A stretch of 64,000 nt of DNA from Actinomadura sp. DC4 (GTDB lineage: Bacteria; Actinomycetota; Actinomycetes; Streptosporangiales; Streptosporangiaceae), in assembly GCF_030406325.1 (NCBI RefSeq), contig NZ_JAUEQY010000001.1, forward strand, positions 124,001 through 188,000, written 5' to 3'. Made by a program: the position numbers and the translations under genes. The notes beneath the pieces are model-generated. The model was given only the letters and a program-made list of their open reading frames with translations. It had not been told where the DNA came from and did not search any database. Each line of letters opens with the position of its first letter. The first letter of the stretch is position 1. This document shows positions 61,970 to 64,000 of this stretch, piece by piece.

Positions 61970-64000
61970 ATGCGATCGGTACAGAGAGCCCACCGACGAC
62001 CGCTGCCCGCCCTCATCATCCTCGCCGTCCTGACCATGCTGTTCGCCGGGGTCTCGCCAGGCCCGGCGTCCGCCGCGACCGCCTCCTCGCCCCTCCGGGT
62101 GTCGGCCGCCACCACCGAACGCGCGACGAACCCCGTCGGCGTCGACGCCGCCAAGCCCCGCCTCGGCTGGCGTCTCTCCTCCTCCGCACGCGGCCAGGCC
62201 CAGTCCGCCTACCAGATCAGGGTCTCCTCGCCCCCTGGTGACGGCGTCTGGGACAGCGGCCGGGTCCGGAGCACCCAGTCCGTCGACGTGCCCTACGGCG
62301 GCCCCGCGCTGAAGTCGGGTCAGCGCTACCGCTGGCGGGTCCGCGTCTGGGACGCGCGGGGCAAGGCGTCGGCCTGGAGCACGACGTCGTCCTTCGAGAC
62401 CGGCCTGCGGGCGCAGGACTGGACCGCCAAGTGGATCGGCAGCCCGGCCACGACCCCGAGCCTGAGCGGCGCGAACTGGATCTGGTACCCCGAGGGCGAC
62501 CCGGCCTCCAGCGTCCCGGCCGCCACCCGCTACCTCCGCCGTACGGTCGACCTCGGCGCCGGCGCGATCACCAGCGGGCAGTTCACCCTCACCGCGGACG
62601 ACCAGTTCACGCTGTGGGTCAACGGCAAGAAGATCGACGCGACGCCGCCGACCACGGACATCTGGAAGCAGGCGCGGCTCGAGGACGTCACGTCCGCGCT
62701 GCACGCCGGCGTGAACACCGTCGCGATCCAGGCGACCAACACCAGCGCGGGTCCCGCCGGGGTGATCGGCCGCCTGCACGTCGAGCGGTCCGGCGCCGCC
62801 GCCGTCGACGTCGTCACCGACACCTCCTTCAAGGCGGCGCAGACCGCCGCCGCCGGCTGGGAGCAGCCCGGTTTCGACGACTCGTCCTGGCCCGCCGCGA
62901 AGGACGCCGGAGCGTACGGCTCGGGTCCGTGGGGGAGCCAGGTCATCCAGCCGTCGCCGCCGGTGCCGTACCTGCGGCACGGGTTCCAGCTCGGCAAGCC
63001 CGTCGCGAGCGCACGCCTGTACGTCTCCGCGCTCGGCCTGTACGAGGCCCACATCAACGGCAGGCGGGTCGGGAACGACGACTTCACGCCGGGCTGGACC
63101 GACTACAACAAGCGCGTCCAGTACCAGACCTACGACGTCACCTCGCTGCTCCACCAGGGCGACAACGCGATCGGCGCGCTGCTCGGCGACGGCTGGTACT
63201 CGGGCAACATCGGCTTCGCCGGCACGCACGTGTACGGCCGGCAGCCGTGGTTCCTCGGCCAGCTCCAGGTCGACTTCACCGACGGCACGTCCCAGACCGT
63301 GGGCACCGACGGCTCGTGGAAGACGGCCGCCGGCCCGCTGCGGTCCTCCGACATCTACATGGGCGAGACCTACGACGCACGGGCCGAGCGGCCCGGCTGG
63401 GACGCCACCGGTTTCAACGACGCGTCCTGGCCGGCCGCCAAGGTCAACACGACCGTGACGCCGAACCTCGTCGCGCAGGCCGGGCCGCCGGTACGCGTCG
63501 ACACGGTGATCAAGCCGGTCAAGCGGACCCAGCCCACGCCCGGGGTCTTCGTCTTCGACCTCGGCCAGAACATGGTCGGCTGGAACCGCCTGACGGTCTC
63601 CGGCGCGGCCGGCACCACGGTGACCCTGCGCAACGCCGAGGTGCTCAATCCCGACGGCACGATCTACACCGCCAATCTGCGCGGCGCGGCCGACACCGAC
63701 CACTACACGCTCAAGGGCGGCGGCACCGAGACGTACGAGCCCCGGTTCACCTACCGCGGGTACCGGTACGTCGAGGTGACCGGCTATCCGGGCACACCCG
63801 CCCTGGACGCGGTCGCCGGGGTGGTCGCGCACGCGGACGCGCCGCCGAACGGCACCCTGACCACATCCGATCCGCTGGTCAACCAGATCCAGCACAACAT
63901 CGTGTGGGGGCAGAAGGGCAACTTCTTCAGCGTCCCCACCGACTGCCCGCAGCGCGACGAGCGGCTCGGCTGGACCGGTGACATCGGCGCGTTCGCGCCG
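61970..64000 (+). CDS. Secreted alpha-L-rhamnosidase, GH78 (3' end outside window)
   Basis: Removes terminal L-rhamnose from glycosides. The first 677 residues are visible and the frame stays open at the edge. It starts with a signal peptide (LPALIILAVLTMLFAGVSPGPASAA split over residues 12-36), then an Ig-like domain (RVSAATTERATNPVGVD, RLGWRLSSS), carbohydrate-binding-like beta domains (WKQARLEDVTSALHAG), the rhamnosidase N domain (VSALGLYEAHINGRRVG) and the start of the (alpha/alpha)6 catalytic domain with FFSVPTDCPQRDERLGWTGD. The ATG at 61970 follows AGAAGGGA. Its place after the rhamnose genes makes it the extracellular supplier of the pathway. Confidence 0.95.
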   Translation, partial: MRSVQRAHRRPLPALIILAVLTMLFAGVSPGPASAATASSPLRVSAATTERATNPVGVDAAKPRLGWRLSSSARGQAQSAYQIRVSSPPGDGVWDSGRVRSTQSVDVPYGGPALKSGQRYRWRVRVWDARGKASAWSTTSSFETGLRAQDWTAKWIGSPATTPSLSGANWIWYPEGDPASSVPAATRYLRRTVDLGAGAITSGQFTLTADDQFTLWVNGKKIDATPPTTDIWKQARLEDVTSALHAGVNTVAIQATNTSAGPAGVIGRLHVERSGAAAVDVVTDTSFKAAQTAAAGWEQPGFDDSSWPAAKDAGAYGSGPWGSQVIQPSPPVPYLRHGFQLGKPVASARLYVSALGLYEAHINGRRVGNDDFTPGWTDYNKRVQYQTYDVTSLLHQGDNAIGALLGDGWYSGNIGFAGTHVYGRQPWFLGQLQVDFTDGTSQTVGTDGSWKTAAGPLRSSDIYMGETYDARAERPGWDATGFNDASWPAAKVNTTVTPNLVAQAGPPVRVDTVIKPVKRTQPTPGVFVFDLGQNMVGWNRLTVSGAAGTTVTLRNAEVLNPDGTIYTANLRGAADTDHYTLKGGGTETYEPRFTYRGYRYVEVTGYPGTPALDAVAGVVAHADAPPNGTLTTSDPLVNQIQHNIVWGQKGNFFSVPTDCPQRDERLGWTGDIGAFAP

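Noticed and set aside
60006-63895. Minus-strand frames opposite rhaE and GH78
   Set aside because: Shadow frames; both plus-strand genes have complete catalytic motifs.

Overview
The window is high-GC actinobacterial chromosome (GTG and TTG starts are common, and many genes overlap by 4 bp as GTGA or ATGA). The left end carries the order pyrG - NUDIX - xerD - parA - scpA - scpB - rluB - cmk - der, a block shared by many actinobacteria. Two conservons (GTPase signalling operons), a labdane-type terpene cyclase pair and sulfur-linked leader peptides point to a Streptosporangiales/Streptomyces-like actinomycete, perhaps Thermomonosporaceae. That placement is inference from gene content, not from a search.

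Layout. 1-14974: housekeeping block for CTP synthesis, XerD/ParA/ScpAB chromosome maintenance, an rRNA pseudouridine synthase, chorismate mutase and prephenate dehydrogenase, cytidylate kinase and the ribosome-assembly GTPase Der. Two insertions interrupt it: a two-gene ATPase/TOPRIM-like pair (7653-9538) between aroH and tyrA, and a GntR/MFS pair (10697-12761) between tyrA and cmk. 15014-25047, all on the minus strand: a GMC oxidoreductase, a P450, a class I and a class II terpene cyclase, then conservon 1 (cvnA-D). 25048-26059: a repeat-rich gap with a methyltransferase remnant and tRNA-Pro(GGG). 26117-33092: a Ser/Thr kinase-WD40 membrane protein, a cysteine-type leader peptide ahead of cysteine dioxygenase, and conservon 2 on the plus strand. 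33360-50657: mixed metabolic genes, including a membrane-anchored protein with a PHD-finger-like zinc motif, an FGGY kinase, an acyl-CoA dehydrogenase/TetR pair with a perfect palindromic operator, transporters, an M64 peptidase, a second P450, a secreted trypsin-like protease, an ABC exporter operon and a broken lipid kinase gene. 50898-64000: an L-rhamnose utilisation locus comprising rhamnulokinase, a LacI repressor, an ABC importer, mutarotase, isomerase, a bifunctional aldolase/dehydrogenase and a secreted GH78 rhamnosidase that runs off the window.

How the parts work together. In the rhamnose locus, GH78 would release L-rhamnose outside the cell, the ABC system imports it, and RhaM, RhaI and RhaB convert it to rhamnulose-1-phosphate. 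The fused aldolase/dehydrogenase would then yield dihydroxyacetone phosphate and lactate. The LacI protein probably acts on two matching operators in the divergent promoter. The terpene genes look like a small labdane-type pathway (class II cyclisation, class I ionisation, P450 and GMC oxidation) lying directly upstream of, and co-directional with, a conservon.

The items most worth a second look are the PHD-finger-like membrane protein, the ATPase/TOPRIM-like island, the conservon-linked terpene cluster with a DxDTT cyclase motif, the leader peptide before cysteine dioxygenase, the palindromic repeats around the methyltransferase remnant, and a possible ribosome-site-masking hairpin before conservon 2.
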